Source: Nonomuraea endophytica (GTDB taxonomy: Bacteria; Actinomycetota; Actinomycetes; Streptosporangiales; Streptosporangiaceae). From it: 64,000 nt of DNA. A program made the translations under genes and the position numbers. The notes under the pieces are model-generated. The model worked only from the letters and a program-made list of their open reading frames with translations, was not told where the DNA came from and made no database searches. The stretch is taken from assembly GCF_014203235.1 (NCBI RefSeq), contig NZ_JACHIN010000002.1:365245-429244 (forward strand), in the 5' to 3' direction. Below, piece by piece: positions 1 to 8,944 of the stretch (its first letter is position 1; every line of letters starts with the position of its first letter).

Positions 1-1304
1 AGGTTGAAGACCGGCGGGGTGCCGCTGCGGAAGACGTTGCCGAACCACGAGTAGCCGTCGGCGTAGTCGGGCCACCAATACATGACGAAGATGTCCTGGT
101 CGCGCTTCTTGCCCCGGTCCCACTGAGCGATCCAGGGCATCGGCCGGGCGTCGAGCGTGACGTTGAGCGTCCTCAGCGTCTCCGTCAGCCGCCGCGCGAG
201 CGTGGCCTGGTCGGCGTCGCCCTCGGCGTAGGTGAGCGTGAGCTTGAGCGGCCTGCCGCCCGGACCGTAGCCCGCCCGTTGCAGCAGTTGCGCGCTCATG
301 GCGAGGTCCTGACGGGGTGTCCGCCCGCGCTGGTGTCCCGGCAGCCCTTCCGGCACGATCCCGCTCGCCGGTACGGCGGCGCCGTCCATCGCCTTGATCA
401 GCCCCCGGTAGTCGACCGCCTTCTGCACGGCCTTGCGGAGCCGGACGTCGCGCAGCGGCCCCTCGGCGGTGTTGAACAGCAGCATCGCGGTCTGCAGCGA
501 CGGCATGGAGGCGGTCCGCACGCCGGGCGTCCTGGTGGCCCGGTCGTAAAGCCGGGGGCTGAGCCGGTTGACGAAGCTGACCTCGCCGGCCTGGAGCAGT
601 TCCCAGCGGCGGCGCGGGTCGGGCACGACGCGGTACTTGACGGTCCGGTAGTGCGGGCGGTCCCATCCGCCCCAGTAGCCGGCGAAGGCCTTGAGCGTGA
701 GCTCGTTCTCCTCGCCCTTGCGCCAGCTCGCGATCGTGTAGGGGCCGGAGCCGGCGTCGGTCTTGCCGTCCTTCACCTGGTCGACGGCGGCGGTGTCGTA
801 GATGTAGGCGGCGTACGCGGCCGAGGCGGTCAGGTCCAGCGGGGCGGCGTACTTGAGCTGGAAGGTCACGGTCAGCGGGCCGGGGGCCTGGATCGACTCG
901 ACCGCGTCCCAGATGTAGGAGGCGCCGGCGCCGGTCTTCATCGTCCGCTCGACGGCGGCCTTGACCGCGGCGGCGTCGAGCGGCCTGCCGCTGTGGAACG
1001 TCACGCCGGGGCGCAGGGTGAACGTCCAGGTCTTGCCGTCGGAGCTGGCGTTCCAGGCTGTGGCCAGGCGGGGGCCGGCCTTCTTGGTGACCGGGTTCCA
1101 GACGGTGAGGGTCTCGTAGATGTTCTGCAGGGCGATGATCTCGTTGGAGTACGAGGTCGCCGGGTCCCAGTCGGTGACGACGTCCAGGTTCTGGGCGTAG
1201 ACGAAGGCGGCTTCCCCGGGTTGCGCCTGCCGTACCTCAGGAGGGGGCGCCGAGCACGCCGCGATGGTGAGTGCCAGCGCGGCCGCTGCGAGACGACGGC
1301 GCAT
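1..1304 (-). CDS. ABC transporter family 5 solute-binding lipoprotein (3' end outside window)
   Basis: This is the extracytoplasmic binding protein of a peptide/nickel-type ABC importer. It reads from an ATG at 1304 down through position 1 without a stop, so the C-terminus lies outside the window; about 434 residues are visible. The N-terminus is a short lipoprotein signal (MRRRL, an alanine-rich core, lipobox TIAAC with Cys17). The start has an upstream AGGGGAGA Shine-Dalgarno. The mature protein is closely paralogous to the binding protein at 7260-8867: both have a VTDWDPATSYSNEI segment near the N-terminus and a VMYW-PDYADxYSWF segment near the end. Its own permease genes, if any, would lie to the left of the window. 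Family assignment is firm; the substrate is unknown. Confidence 0.9.
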   Translation of the reverse strand, partial: MRRRLAAAALALTIAACSAPPPEVRQAQPGEAAFVYAQNLDVVTDWDPATSYSNEIIALQNIYETLTVWNPVTKKAGPRLATAWNASSDGKTWTFTLRPGVTFHSGRPLDAAAVKAAVERTMKTGAGASYIWDAVESIQAPGPLTVTFQLKYAAPLDLTASAAYAAYIYDTAAVDQVKDGKTDAGSGPYTIASWRKGEENELTLKAFAGYWGGWDRPHYRTVKYRVVPDPRRRWELLQAGEVSFVNRLSPRLYDRATRTPGVRTASMPSLQTAMLLFNTAEGPLRDVRLRKAVQKAVDYRGLIKAMDGAAVPASGIVPEGLPGHQRGRTPRQDLAMSAQLLQRAGYGPGGRPLKLTLTYAEGDADQATLARRLTETLRTLNVTLDARPMPWIAQWDRGKKRDQDIFVMYWWPDYADGYSWFGNVFRSGTPPVFN

Positions 1305-1465
1305 GCATCTCCCCTGTGACCGATGTTGCGCCTGAAACTACTGCAAATTGACGCCACGGATGCCCGAAAGTCCTGAAAAATAGGGAATTCTGGTGATCGA
1401 ATTGCTATCCTCAAGGCTTGTCCCGTCCGGGGTTTCCAGTTGGGGACCGGCCGGAGTGAGGTGTC

Positions 1466-3355
1466 ATGACCCGCAGCAGAACGATCCGCATGAAGATCGT
1501 CGGTCTGCTGCTGGTTCCGCTCATGTCGATGGTGGTGTTGTGGGGCGTGATCGCCGCGGTGACCGCGGGCGAGAGCCTGGAGCTCAGGGAGTACACCACG
1601 TTGTGGTCCAACCTGCGCCATCCCGCCTATCGCCTGATCGGTGAGATCCAGCGCGAACGGCTGGCTTCGACGCGCCTGCTGCGCTCCGGCGGCAGCATGG
1701 AGCGCTCGTCGGCCAACGCCCAGCGCGCCCGCACCGACCAGGCGGCCGAGGAGTTCAAGGTCCAGACCGCCAAGTCGAAGGACGCCTCCCCCGCGATCAG
1801 CTCCCAGGTCGACCAGGTCCTCATCCAGCTCGGCCGGCTCGACGCGCTCAGGGGCGAGATCGACGCCGGGCTCACCGCGCGCGTGCACGCCATCGAGACC
1901 TACAGCGCCATGATCGACTCGCTGTTCGGCCTGCACCGGCGGGTCGCCTTCGTCGACGACATCCCGATCTACGAGCAGTCGCGCATCGTGATCGACCTCG
2001 GCTACGCCAAGGAACTGCTCACCAGGGAGCAGGCCGTCGCCTCCGGCCCCACCACCGCGCAGGAACGCCGGATCTTCACCCAGCTCGTCGGCAACCGGCG
2101 CTTCCTCGTCGACCAGTCCGTCGCCGAGCTCGACCCGGCCATGCGCGACGCCCAGGTGGCCCTGCTCACCTCGCCGCTCTACCAGCGCATGCGGGTGATG
2201 GAGGACCAGATCATCGCCGGGCGGACCCCGGAGGGCTGGGTCACCACCACCGAGTCGCTGTCGAAGTCCTTCCAGGACTTCCAGATGACCGCCTCGCAGA
2301 TGCTCACCGCGCGCGCCGCCCCCGTGGCCGACTCGGTACTGCTGCGCGCGCTCATCCTGGGCGGCACCGGCCTCGCGCTCGTGGTCGTGTCCATCGTGAT
2401 CTCGATGCGCGCCGGGAACCGGCTGTCCAAGGAGCTGGTCACGCTCCGGATGGCCGCCCTGGAAGTGGCGCAGGACCGGCTGCCCCAGGTCGTCGAGAAG
2501 CTGCGCAAGGGCGAGCAGATCGACGTGCCCGAGGTGAAGGTCGCCAGCACCACGACCGAGATCGACGACGTCGGCCAGGCCTTCTCCACCGTGCAGAGCA
2601 CCGCCGTCGAGGCCGCCGTCGGCCAGGCGCAGCTGCGCGAGGGCGTCGGCCACGTCTTCCGCAACCTGGCCAGGCGCAGCCAGACGCTCCTGCACCGCCA
2701 GCGCATCCAGCTGGAGGGCATGCAGCACAAGGCCACCGAGCCGGACGCGCTGGACGACCTGTTCCGCCTCGACCACCTCACCACCCGGATGCGCCGCCAC
2801 GCGGAGGGACTGATCATCCTGTCCGGCGCGACGCCCGGCCGCGGCTGGAGCAAGCCGGTGCCGCTGCACGACGTGGCCCGCGGCGCCACCGCCGAGGTGG
2901 AGGACTACCAGCGGGTGGTGGTCGAGCCGATGCCCAGCCACGCGCTGGTCGGGCCGCTCGTCGGCGACGTCATCCACCTGATCGCCGAGCTCATCGAGAA
3001 CGCCACCGTGTACTCGCCCCCGCACACCCCGGTCATGGTGCGCGGCGAGGCCGCGGCCCGGGGCTTCGCCATCGAGGTGGAGGACCGGGGGCTCGGCATG
3101 AGCCCCGAGGAGCTGGCCGACCTGAACACCCGCCTGGCCAGCCCGCCCGAATTCGACCTTGCCGACAGCGACAGGCTCGGCCTGTTCGTCGTCGCCCGCC
3201 TGGCCGCCAGGCATGACATCCGCGTGACGTTGCGCGGTTCACCATATGGAGGGACCACCGCCATCGTGCTGATCCCGGCAGAGCATGTGACGCAGCAGAG
3301 CGAGACGCCGGCCGAGCCCACCGCCCGCCCCATCAAGGTGGTGCGCGGTGAGTGA
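1466..3355 (+). CDS. Conservon-type sensor histidine kinase with NIT domain (CvnA-like)
   Basis: 629-residue membrane kinase-like protein. Residues 9-31 form a transmembrane helix, about 45-290 an extracellular nitrate/nitrite-sensing (NIT-type) helical domain, and about 292-314 a second helix. A linker follows, then a dimerisation-like helix pair containing RLDHLTTRMRRHAE (about 430-445) and a C-terminal HATPase (about 490-610). The HATPase shows an N-box ELIENATVYSPP, a G1 box VEDRGLGM and a G2-like RLGLFVVARLAARH. This architecture matches CvnA sensors of actinobacterial conservons, which in Streptomyces act with roadblock, DUF742 and small GTPase proteins. Its stop overlaps the DUF742 gene by 8 bases. 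No CvnB roadblock or CvnD GTPase gene lies between or after them. The ATG has GGAGTGAGG upstream. Confidence 0.9.
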   Translation: MTRSRTIRMKIVGLLLVPLMSMVVLWGVIAAVTAGESLELREYTTLWSNLRHPAYRLIGEIQRERLASTRLLRSGGSMERSSANAQRARTDQAAEEFKVQTAKSKDASPAISSQVDQVLIQLGRLDALRGEIDAGLTARVHAIETYSAMIDSLFGLHRRVAFVDDIPIYEQSRIVIDLGYAKELLTREQAVASGPTTAQERRIFTQLVGNRRFLVDQSVAELDPAMRDAQVALLTSPLYQRMRVMEDQIIAGRTPEGWVTTTESLSKSFQDFQMTASQMLTARAAPVADSVLLRALILGGTGLALVVVSIVISMRAGNRLSKELVTLRMAALEVAQDRLPQVVEKLRKGEQIDVPEVKVASTTTEIDDVGQAFSTVQSTAVEAAVGQAQLREGVGHVFRNLARRSQTLLHRQRIQLEGMQHKATEPDALDDLFRLDHLTTRMRRHAEGLIILSGATPGRGWSKPVPLHDVARGATAEVEDYQRVVVEPMPSHALVGPLVGDVIHLIAELIENATVYSPPHTPVMVRGEAAARGFAIEVEDRGLGMSPEELADLNTRLASPPEFDLADSDRLGLFVVARLAARHDIRVTLRGSPYGGTTAIVLIPAEHVTQQSETPAEPTARPIKVVRGE

Positions 3356-3704
3356 CGAGCGCTGGCTCGACGAGGACGCCGGGCCGATCGTGCCCGCGTA
3401 CCTCCTCACCCGCGGGCGTACCGTCCCCGCGAGCGAGGCCATCGACCTGATCGCGGTGATCATCACCGCCGGGGGCCTCACCCCGCCGATGGGCCTCGGC
3501 CCCGAGCACCTGATCATCATGCAGAAGTGCACCAAGCCCACCCGGCTCGTGGACGTGGCCGCCGAGCTGAACCTGCCCATCGGCGTCGTCCGGGTCCTGG
3601 TCGGCGACCTGCACGCCCAGCAGCTCGTCCAGGTCGAGCACCCGCCGCCCGCGCCCGACAAGCGGGTCCTGCTGGAGGTGATCAGCGGCCTCAAGGCCCT
3701 GTGA
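3348..3704 (+). CDS. DUF742 family protein (CvnC-like)
   Basis: 118-residue cytoplasmic protein of the DUF742 family, the third component of actinobacterial conservons. The visible family pattern is an N-terminal PAYLLTRGRT, then a central winged-helix-like region with ...PTRLVDVAAELNLPIGVV and RVLVGDLHAQQLVQV. The GTG start lies inside the kinase gene (8-base overlap), so translation is almost certainly coupled. A terminator follows directly. In described conservons this protein bridges the sensor and a GTPase, but here it is the last gene of a two-gene unit. Its partner may be encoded elsewhere or may have been lost. Confidence 0.9.
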   Translation: MSDERWLDEDAGPIVPAYLLTRGRTVPASEAIDLIAVIITAGGLTPPMGLGPEHLIIMQKCTKPTRLVDVAAELNLPIGVVRVLVGDLHAQQLVQVEHPPPAPDKRVLLEVISGLKAL

Positions 3705-3707
3705 GCG

Positions 3708-3740
3708 GCCTTATGGTGCTGTGAGCACCTTTTGTTAAGG
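3708..3740. terminator. Bidirectional intrinsic terminator between convergent genes
   Basis: Inner stem GGTGCT / AGCACC (3715-3720 with 3724-3729, loop GTG) followed by TTTTGTT, nested in an outer GCCTTA / TAAGGC pairing. It sits in the 37-base gap between the DUF742 stop and the ATPase stop, so it can end transcripts from both sides. Confidence 0.75.
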
Positions 3741-3741
3741 C

Positions 3742-4608
3742 TTATGGCCCGGTGAGGACGTCTTCCGCGCGGTGGCAGGCCACCGTGCGGCCCTCCCCCA
3801 CCTCACGGAGTTCCGGCGCGCGCTCACACTCCGGTACGGCCAGCGGGCAGCGTGACCGGAACGGGCACCCCGTCTCGGCAGGCGGCGCACTGGTGCCCGC
3901 CTGCGGCGGCTGCCCGCCCAGCGTGGGCACGGCGTCCCTGAGCGCCTTGGTGTAGGGGTGGGCGGGGGCGGCCAGCAGCTCAGCGGTCGGCCCCGACTCG
4001 ACCACCCGCCCGGCGAACAGCACGTGGCTGGTCCTGCACAGCCTGCCCACGACGGCGAGGTTGTGGGTGATCAGCAGGCGTTCGGTGTCCAGCCCGGCCA
4101 GCAGGTCGAGGACCTTGGCCTGCACGGTGACGTCCAGGGCGCTGGTGGGCTCGTCGAGGATGAGCAGTTTCGGGCCGACGGCCAGGGCGCGGGCGATGAC
4201 GACGCGCTGGCGCTGGCCGCCGGACAGCTCGTGGGGGCGGCGGACGGCCAGGGCGGGGTCGAGGCCGACCTGTTCCATGAGCTCGCCGACGCGGGCCCGG
4301 TCGGGCAGTCCCTCGGCGATCGAGGCGCCCACGCGCCTGCGGGGGTTGAGGGACTCGGCCTGGAAGACCGGCTGGACGTCGCGCCGGAAGGCCCTCATGT
4401 CAGCTTTTTTCAGGTCTTGCCCGCCGTACCAGATGGTGCCCTTCTGCGGCTTCAGGAGGCCGAGGAAGGCGCGGGCGAGCGTGGTCTTGCCGGAGCCGCT
4501 CTCGCCGATCAGGCCAACGCCGCCGCCGGTCACGTCCAGGCTCACGTCGTGGACGACGGACTGCCTGCCGTACCCGAGAGTGAGGTCTTGCGCGCGCAGG
4601 ATCGTCAC
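3742..4608 (-). CDS. Oligopeptide-type ABC transporter ATPase (DppF/OppF-like)
   Basis: 288-residue ATPase energising the dipeptide-type importer encoded upstream. It shows Walker A GESGSGKTT (about residue 34), the signature LSGGQRQR, Walker B LLILDEPTSALD and an H-loop ITHNLAVV. The C-terminal oligopeptide-ABC extension is present with a cysteine cluster (GCPFRSRCPLAVPECE) typical of OppF/DppF. The GTG start at 4608 forms a GTGA overlap with the stop of the other ATPase, giving translational coupling. It is the last gene of the operon and ends at a terminator. Confidence 0.92.
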   Translation of the reverse strand: MTILRAQDLTLGYGRQSVVHDVSLDVTGGGVGLIGESGSGKTTLARAFLGLLKPQKGTIWYGGQDLKKADMRAFRRDVQPVFQAESLNPRRRVGASIAEGLPDRARVGELMEQVGLDPALAVRRPHELSGGQRQRVVIARALAVGPKLLILDEPTSALDVTVQAKVLDLLAGLDTERLLITHNLAVVGRLCRTSHVLFAGRVVESGPTAELLAAPAHPYTKALRDAVPTLGGQPPQAGTSAPPAETGCPFRSRCPLAVPECERAPELREVGEGRTVACHRAEDVLTGP

Positions 4609-5333
4609 GGCGTGGCCTCCAGCAGGTCGCGGGTGTAGGGGTGGGACGGGTCGGCCAGCACGCGCGCGGCCGGGCCCGACTCCACGACCTCGCCGTCCTT
4701 CATGACCAGCACCCGGTCGGCGATGGTGCTGACCAGGGCCAGGTCGTGGGAGACGAGCAGGATGGCCAGGTCGCGCTCGCGCTGCAGGCGGCGCAGGACC
4801 GTGATCACCTCGGCCTGGACGGTGACGTCCAGGGCGCTGGTGGGCTCGTCGGCCAGGACGACCCCCGCGCCCAGGGCGATGGCCAGCGCGATCGCGAAGC
4901 GCTGGGCCTGGCCGCCGGAGATCTCGTGCGGGTAGCGGCGCAGGATCGCCGGGTCCAGCATGACCGCCTTCACCGCGGCCACCGGGTCGGCGGTGACGCC
5001 GTGGAGCTTCAGCGCGCGGCGCATCAGCGTGCCCAGGCGGGTGGTGGGGCTGAGCGCGGCCTGCGGCGACTGCATGACCAGGGCCGCGCGGGCGCCTCTG
5101 ATCGCGCGCAGTTCGCGGGGCGAGGCGGTGCGCACGTCCAGGCCGCAGACCTTGATGCTGCCCGAGACGTCGGCGTTCTCGGTGAGGCCGAGCAGCGACA
5201 TCAGCGTCGTCGACTTGCCCGAGCCGCTCTCCCCCACGATCGCCACGCACTCGCCCGCGGCCACGTCGAGTTCGGGGACGCGGGCGACGGTCCGGGCACC
5301 GTAGCGCACCTCCAGGTCACGCACCTCGATCAT
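4605..5333 (-). CDS. Oligopeptide-type ABC transporter ATPase (DppD-like, short form)
   Basis: 242-residue ATPase with Walker A GESGSGKST, the variant signature ISGGQAQR and Walker B VVLADEPTSALD. The protein stops right after SHPYTRDLLEATP, so it lacks the roughly 70-80 residue C-terminal oligopeptide extension (with its cysteine motif) that DppD/OppD proteins usually carry and that its partner retains. The ATG start at 5333 overlaps the permease stop (ATGA), and its own stop overlaps the next ATPase. It pairs with the 3742-4608 ATPase as an asymmetric dimer, judging by family precedent. Confidence 0.9.
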   Translation of the reverse strand: MIEVRDLEVRYGARTVARVPELDVAAGECVAIVGESGSGKSTTLMSLLGLTENADVSGSIKVCGLDVRTASPRELRAIRGARAALVMQSPQAALSPTTRLGTLMRRALKLHGVTADPVAAVKAVMLDPAILRRYPHEISGGQAQRFAIALAIALGAGVVLADEPTSALDVTVQAEVITVLRRLQRERDLAILLVSHDLALVSTIADRVLVMKDGEVVESGPAARVLADPSHPYTRDLLEATP

Positions 5334-6247
5334 CGCACCACCCTCGTGTTTATGGTCGCGACCGCTTCGCGGCTCGTTGGCTCGTTCCTCGCTCTCTCCC
5401 CGCGAGCTCCTTCGCTCCGGGGGTCGAGGGCGTTGCGCAGCCCCTCGCCCATCACGTTGAAGGCGAAGGCGGTCAGCACGATCGCCAGGCCGGGGAAGGT
5501 GACCACCCACCAGTTCGTGGTGAACAGGGTCTGGCCCTGCTCGACCATCAGGCCCCACTCCGCGGTCGGCTCGTGGGCGCCGAGCCCCAGGTAGGACAGG
5601 GCGGCGGCGGTCAGGATCACGCCACCGGCGTCGAGCGAGACCTGGACGAGCACGGGCGTCAGCGAGTTCGGCAGCACGTGGCGTAGCACGATCAGCGGCG
5701 CGGGCACGCCGAGGCACCGGGCGGCGTCCACGTACGGGCGGTTGGCCACGGAGGCGGCGACCGAGGCGGCCAGCCGCGCGTACCAGGGCCACCAGGTGAC
5801 CGCGATCGCCACGATCACCGTGGTGACGCTCGGCTGGAGCACCACCGCCAGCGCCAGCGACAGCAGCAGCGCGGGAAAGGCCAGGAAGACGTCGGTGACC
5901 CGCATGATCACGTCCCGCAGCCAGCCGCCCGCGTAGCCCGCGATCATGCCCAGGGTGACGCCGACCAGCGCGGAGGCGGCCAGCACCGCCACGGCGATGC
6001 CCAGCGAGGTGCGCCCGCCGTAAAGCACGCGGGTGAACACGTCGCGGCCCACCTGGTCGGTGCCGAACCAGTGCTCGGCGCTCGGCGGCAGCAGCGCCTC
6101 CAGCGGTTTGGGATCGTCCACCGGGTATGGCGCCAGCCACGGCGCGAAGAGCGAGGCCAGCACGACCAGGACGATGAGCACGGCCCCGGCGGCGGCGAAC
6201 CGGTCGGGCATCCTGGGCAGCGTCCTGCGCAGCTCGGGGGCCTTCAT
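5330..6247 (-). CDS. ABC transporter permease (DppC-like)
   Basis: 305-residue inner-membrane permease of the importer. An N-terminal helix (AAGAVLIVLVVLASLFAPWL) is followed by the typical DppC stretch EHWFGTDQVGRDVFTRVLYGGRTSL and a BPD_transp_1 domain with about five more helices. The EAA-type coupling loop is AARCLGVPAPLIVLRHVLPN. The last 30 or so residues are a charged tail rich in Glu, Arg and Ser that is not typical of the family. The start overlaps the upstream permease by 4 bases (ATGA), as does the end with the ATPase. Confidence 0.93.
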   Translation of the reverse strand: MKAPELRRTLPRMPDRFAAAGAVLIVLVVLASLFAPWLAPYPVDDPKPLEALLPPSAEHWFGTDQVGRDVFTRVLYGGRTSLGIAVAVLAASALVGVTLGMIAGYAGGWLRDVIMRVTDVFLAFPALLLSLALAVVLQPSVTTVIVAIAVTWWPWYARLAASVAASVANRPYVDAARCLGVPAPLIVLRHVLPNSLTPVLVQVSLDAGGVILTAAALSYLGLGAHEPTAEWGLMVEQGQTLFTTNWWVVTFPGLAIVLTAFAFNVMGEGLRNALDPRSEGARGERARNEPTSREAVATINTRVVR

Positions 6248-7260
6248 CGGGCCCTCGCCCTCGGGTCCACGACGCCCTGCAGGAGGTCGACGGCCAGGTT
6301 GCTCAGCACGTACACGATCGCGATCATCAGCGTGATCCCGGCGATGGCCGGGGTGTCCAGCGAGCGGATCGAGTCGACCGCGTAGCGGCCCAGGCCGGGC
6401 CAGTTGAAGACCGCCTCGACCAGGAAGCCGTTGACCATGGCGTAGGCGAAGACCAGCGCGATCAGCGACAGCACCGGGTTGAGCGCGGCCCGCAGCGCGA
6501 ACCTGGTCAGGATCTTGGATTCGGAGAAGCCCAGGGCGCGCTCCAGCCTGGCGTGGTCCTGGCCCGCCTCCTCGATCAGCGCGGCGCGGGTGAGCTGGGC
6601 GATGACGCCGGCCGGGTAGGCCGCCACCACGAGGGCGGGCAGGACGAGGTGCTGCAGCGTGCTGGTGAAGATGGGCCAGTTGCCGGTGATGAGCGCGTCC
6701 ACGATCGTGATGTTGGTCCAGAGGGTGAGCGGGCTGGTGGTGTCCAGGGCCCCGTCGTACTCACCGGCCACGGGGAACCAGCCGAGGTTGCTGGCGAAGA
6801 CCGTCTGCACGGCCAGGGCCAGCCAGAAGACGGGGACGGAGACGGCCAGCATGGAGCCGACGCGTACCCCCAGGTCCGGAAATTTCGTCTTGTAGCGGGC
6901 GGCGAGCACGCCGATCGGGATGCCCACCGCGATGGCCAGGATCAGCGCCGTCCCCACCAGCTCCAGCGAGGCGGGGAAGGCCGTCATCAGATCCTCGCGG
7001 ACCGGGCGCCTGGTGTGCAGGCTGGTGCCCCAGTCGCCGGTCACCAGGTCGCGCACGTAGTTCCAGAGCTGGACCGGCAGCGGGTCGTCCAGCCCGAAGC
7101 GCGCCCGCGCCGCCGCCAGCTCCTCCGGCGAGGCCTTCGGCCCCGCGAAGGCCACCGCCGGATCGCCCGGCACCAGCCGCATGATCACGAAGGTGAGCGT
7201 GACCACGCCGGCCACGACCAGGAGTGCCTGGCCGAGCCGGCGGAGCAGGTAACGCCACAT
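6244..7260 (-). CDS. ABC transporter permease (DppB-like)
   Basis: 338-residue integral membrane permease. The N-terminus MWRYLLRRLGQALLVV with VMRLVPGDPAV is diagnostic for DppB/OppB proteins, and the EAA loop region is QDHARLERALGFSESKILTRFAL-like. About six helices are predicted from hydrophobic stretches. The ATG shares one base with the stop of the binding-protein gene (TGATG), and the end overlaps the DppC-like gene. Together with the two ATPases and binding protein it makes a complete importer. Confidence 0.93.
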   Translation of the reverse strand: MWRYLLRRLGQALLVVAGVVTLTFVIMRLVPGDPAVAFAGPKASPEELAAARARFGLDDPLPVQLWNYVRDLVTGDWGTSLHTRRPVREDLMTAFPASLELVGTALILAIAVGIPIGVLAARYKTKFPDLGVRVGSMLAVSVPVFWLALAVQTVFASNLGWFPVAGEYDGALDTTSPLTLWTNITIVDALITGNWPIFTSTLQHLVLPALVVAAYPAGVIAQLTRAALIEEAGQDHARLERALGFSESKILTRFALRAALNPVLSLIALVFAYAMVNGFLVEAVFNWPGLGRYAVDSIRSLDTPAIAGITLMIAIVYVLSNLAVDLLQGVVDPRARAR

Positions 7261-8867
7261 CAGCGCGACAGGTCGTAGAAGAACACCACGTTCGGGTAGG
7301 CCGGGTTGTCGACATAACCCTTCACGTCGGCGGTGAGCGCGCGCTGGTAGGTCTGCACGTACGGCACCGCCACCGCGGCCTTCTCCTGGATGATCTTCTT
7401 CTGCAGGTCGGCGTAGACCTGGTCGGCCTTGAGCTGGTCGGTCGCGGTCAGCTCGGGCAGCGAGTCGATCGCCTTGTCGATCTCGGCGTCCTTCAGGTAC
7501 GACAGGTTGAACTCAGGCTGGTCCTTGCTGCGGAAGACGTTGAGGAACCAGCTGTAGGCGTCGGCGTAGTCCGGGTACCAGTACATGACGAAGACGTCCT
7601 GGCCCTTCTTCTTGCCCAGGTCCCACTGCGCCTCCCAGGCCATCGGCTTGGCCTCGACGGCGACGTTGACGTTCTTCAGCGCCGAGCTCAGCAGCGTGAC
7701 CAGGAGCTTCTGGTCGTCGTCGCCCTGGGCGTAGGTGAGCTTGAGCTTCAGCTCCTCGTTGTCGGGGCCGTAACCGGCCGACTGCAGCAGCTCCTGCGCC
7801 TTGGCCAGGTCCTGCTTGGGCTCCATGCCGGCGACGTGGCCGAGCAGTCCCTGCGGGACCAGGCCGCTGCTCTTGACGCCCGCGCCCTTGAGCGCCGCGG
7901 CCAGGCCGTCGTAGTCGATGGCCAGCTGCAGGGCCTGCCGTACCTCGGCGGACTTGGTCGGGCCCGACTCGGTGTTGAACAACACCAGCAGGTTCTGGAA
8001 CGACGGCGTCTGCTTCACCTGGACGCCCTGCGTCATCCCGGCCTGCTCGAACAACTGCGGGTTGAGGCGCTGCACGAAGTTGACCTCGCCGCGCTGCAGC
8101 AGTTGCCAGGCGGTGGTGAGCTGCGGGGTGACCCGGAAGGCGACCTTCTTGTACTGCTCGGGCTTCCAACCGCCCCAGTAGCCCTCGTACGCCTTCAGCG
8201 TGAGCTCGGTCTCCTTGCCCTTCTGCCACTGGTCGATCGTGTACGGGCCGGTGCCGCCGTCCTTCTTGCCGTCCTTGTCCACGCCGTCCACGTCGTAGAT
8301 GTAGGCGGCGTAACCGGCGGAGGAGACGAGGTCGAGCGGGGTGGCGTACTTGAGCGTGAACTTCAGCGTGGCCGGGTCGACGGCCTCGATGGTGTCGACG
8401 GCGCTCCAGATGTAGGCCGGGCCGCCGTTCATCTTGATCGTGCGCTCGATGGCCTTCTTGGCCGCCTCGGCGTCCAAGGGCTTGCCGGTGTGGAACTTCA
8501 CGCCCTGGCGGAGCTTGAAGGTCCACTCCTTGCCGTCCTTGGCCGACGACCACTCGGTGGCGAGGCGCGGCTCCGGCTTCTTCGTCTCGGCGTTGTACCT
8601 GGTCAGGCCCTCGTAGATGTTGGACATGGCGACGATCTCGTTGGAGTACGAGGTCGCCGGGTCCCAGTCGGTGACCACGCCCAGGTTGGGCGAGTAGACG
8701 AAGGTGGCGTCGTTCTGCTTGGGCGCGGCGCCGCCGGTGGCGGCGGCCGACTCGCTGGGCCCCGGCGTCCCGCCGGCTCCGCGCACCTGTCCGCCGGCGC
8801 AGGCGGAGGCGGTCAGAGCGACGGCGCCGGCGACCCCGGCGACGGCCAGTCGCTTGTGCCAGTGCAT
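7260..8867 (-). CDS. ABC transporter family 5 solute-binding lipoprotein
   Basis: 535-residue lipoprotein that would capture the substrate for the importer encoded downstream. The signal peptide ends at lipobox TASAC with the acylated Cys near residue 23. The mature protein is a full-length SBP_bac_5 domain with the family segments YSPNLGVVTDWDPATSYSNE, WTFKLRQGVKFH and GTGPYTIDQW. The start has a GAAAGGA Shine-Dalgarno. The 77-base gap upstream is the only real gap in the operon and may hold an internal promoter; it contains the perfect palindrome CGAACGTTCG at about 8928-8937. The substrate is not readable from sequence, but the upstream DUF917 and hydantoinase-like genes suggest a cyclic amide or hydantoin-type compound. 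Confidence 0.93.
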   Translation of the reverse strand: MHWHKRLAVAGVAGAVALTASACAGGQVRGAGGTPGPSESAAATGGAAPKQNDATFVYSPNLGVVTDWDPATSYSNEIVAMSNIYEGLTRYNAETKKPEPRLATEWSSAKDGKEWTFKLRQGVKFHTGKPLDAEAAKKAIERTIKMNGGPAYIWSAVDTIEAVDPATLKFTLKYATPLDLVSSAGYAAYIYDVDGVDKDGKKDGGTGPYTIDQWQKGKETELTLKAYEGYWGGWKPEQYKKVAFRVTPQLTTAWQLLQRGEVNFVQRLNPQLFEQAGMTQGVQVKQTPSFQNLLVLFNTESGPTKSAEVRQALQLAIDYDGLAAALKGAGVKSSGLVPQGLLGHVAGMEPKQDLAKAQELLQSAGYGPDNEELKLKLTYAQGDDDQKLLVTLLSSALKNVNVAVEAKPMAWEAQWDLGKKKGQDVFVMYWYPDYADAYSWFLNVFRSKDQPEFNLSYLKDAEIDKAIDSLPELTATDQLKADQVYADLQKKIIQEKAAVAVPYVQTYQRALTADVKGYVDNPAYPNVVFFYDLSR

Positions 8868-8944
8868 ATATGGGGTCCTTTCAATGGGTTTTGTCCGGCT
8901 TCAGCCGCGGCAAGATCGTAGCGACGAACGTTCGCCGTTGGGCG

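Noticed and set aside
279..1319. Long plus-strand frame of 346 residues rich in Gly, Arg, Val and Asp
   Set aside because: It is the antisense shadow of the solute-binding lipoprotein gene, which has a signal peptide and family motifs; the plus-strand translation has no recognisable domain.
8928..8937. CGAACGTTCG palindrome considered as an SOS (LexA) box
   Set aside because: LexA boxes need four spacer bases between CGAAC and GTTCG; here there are none.
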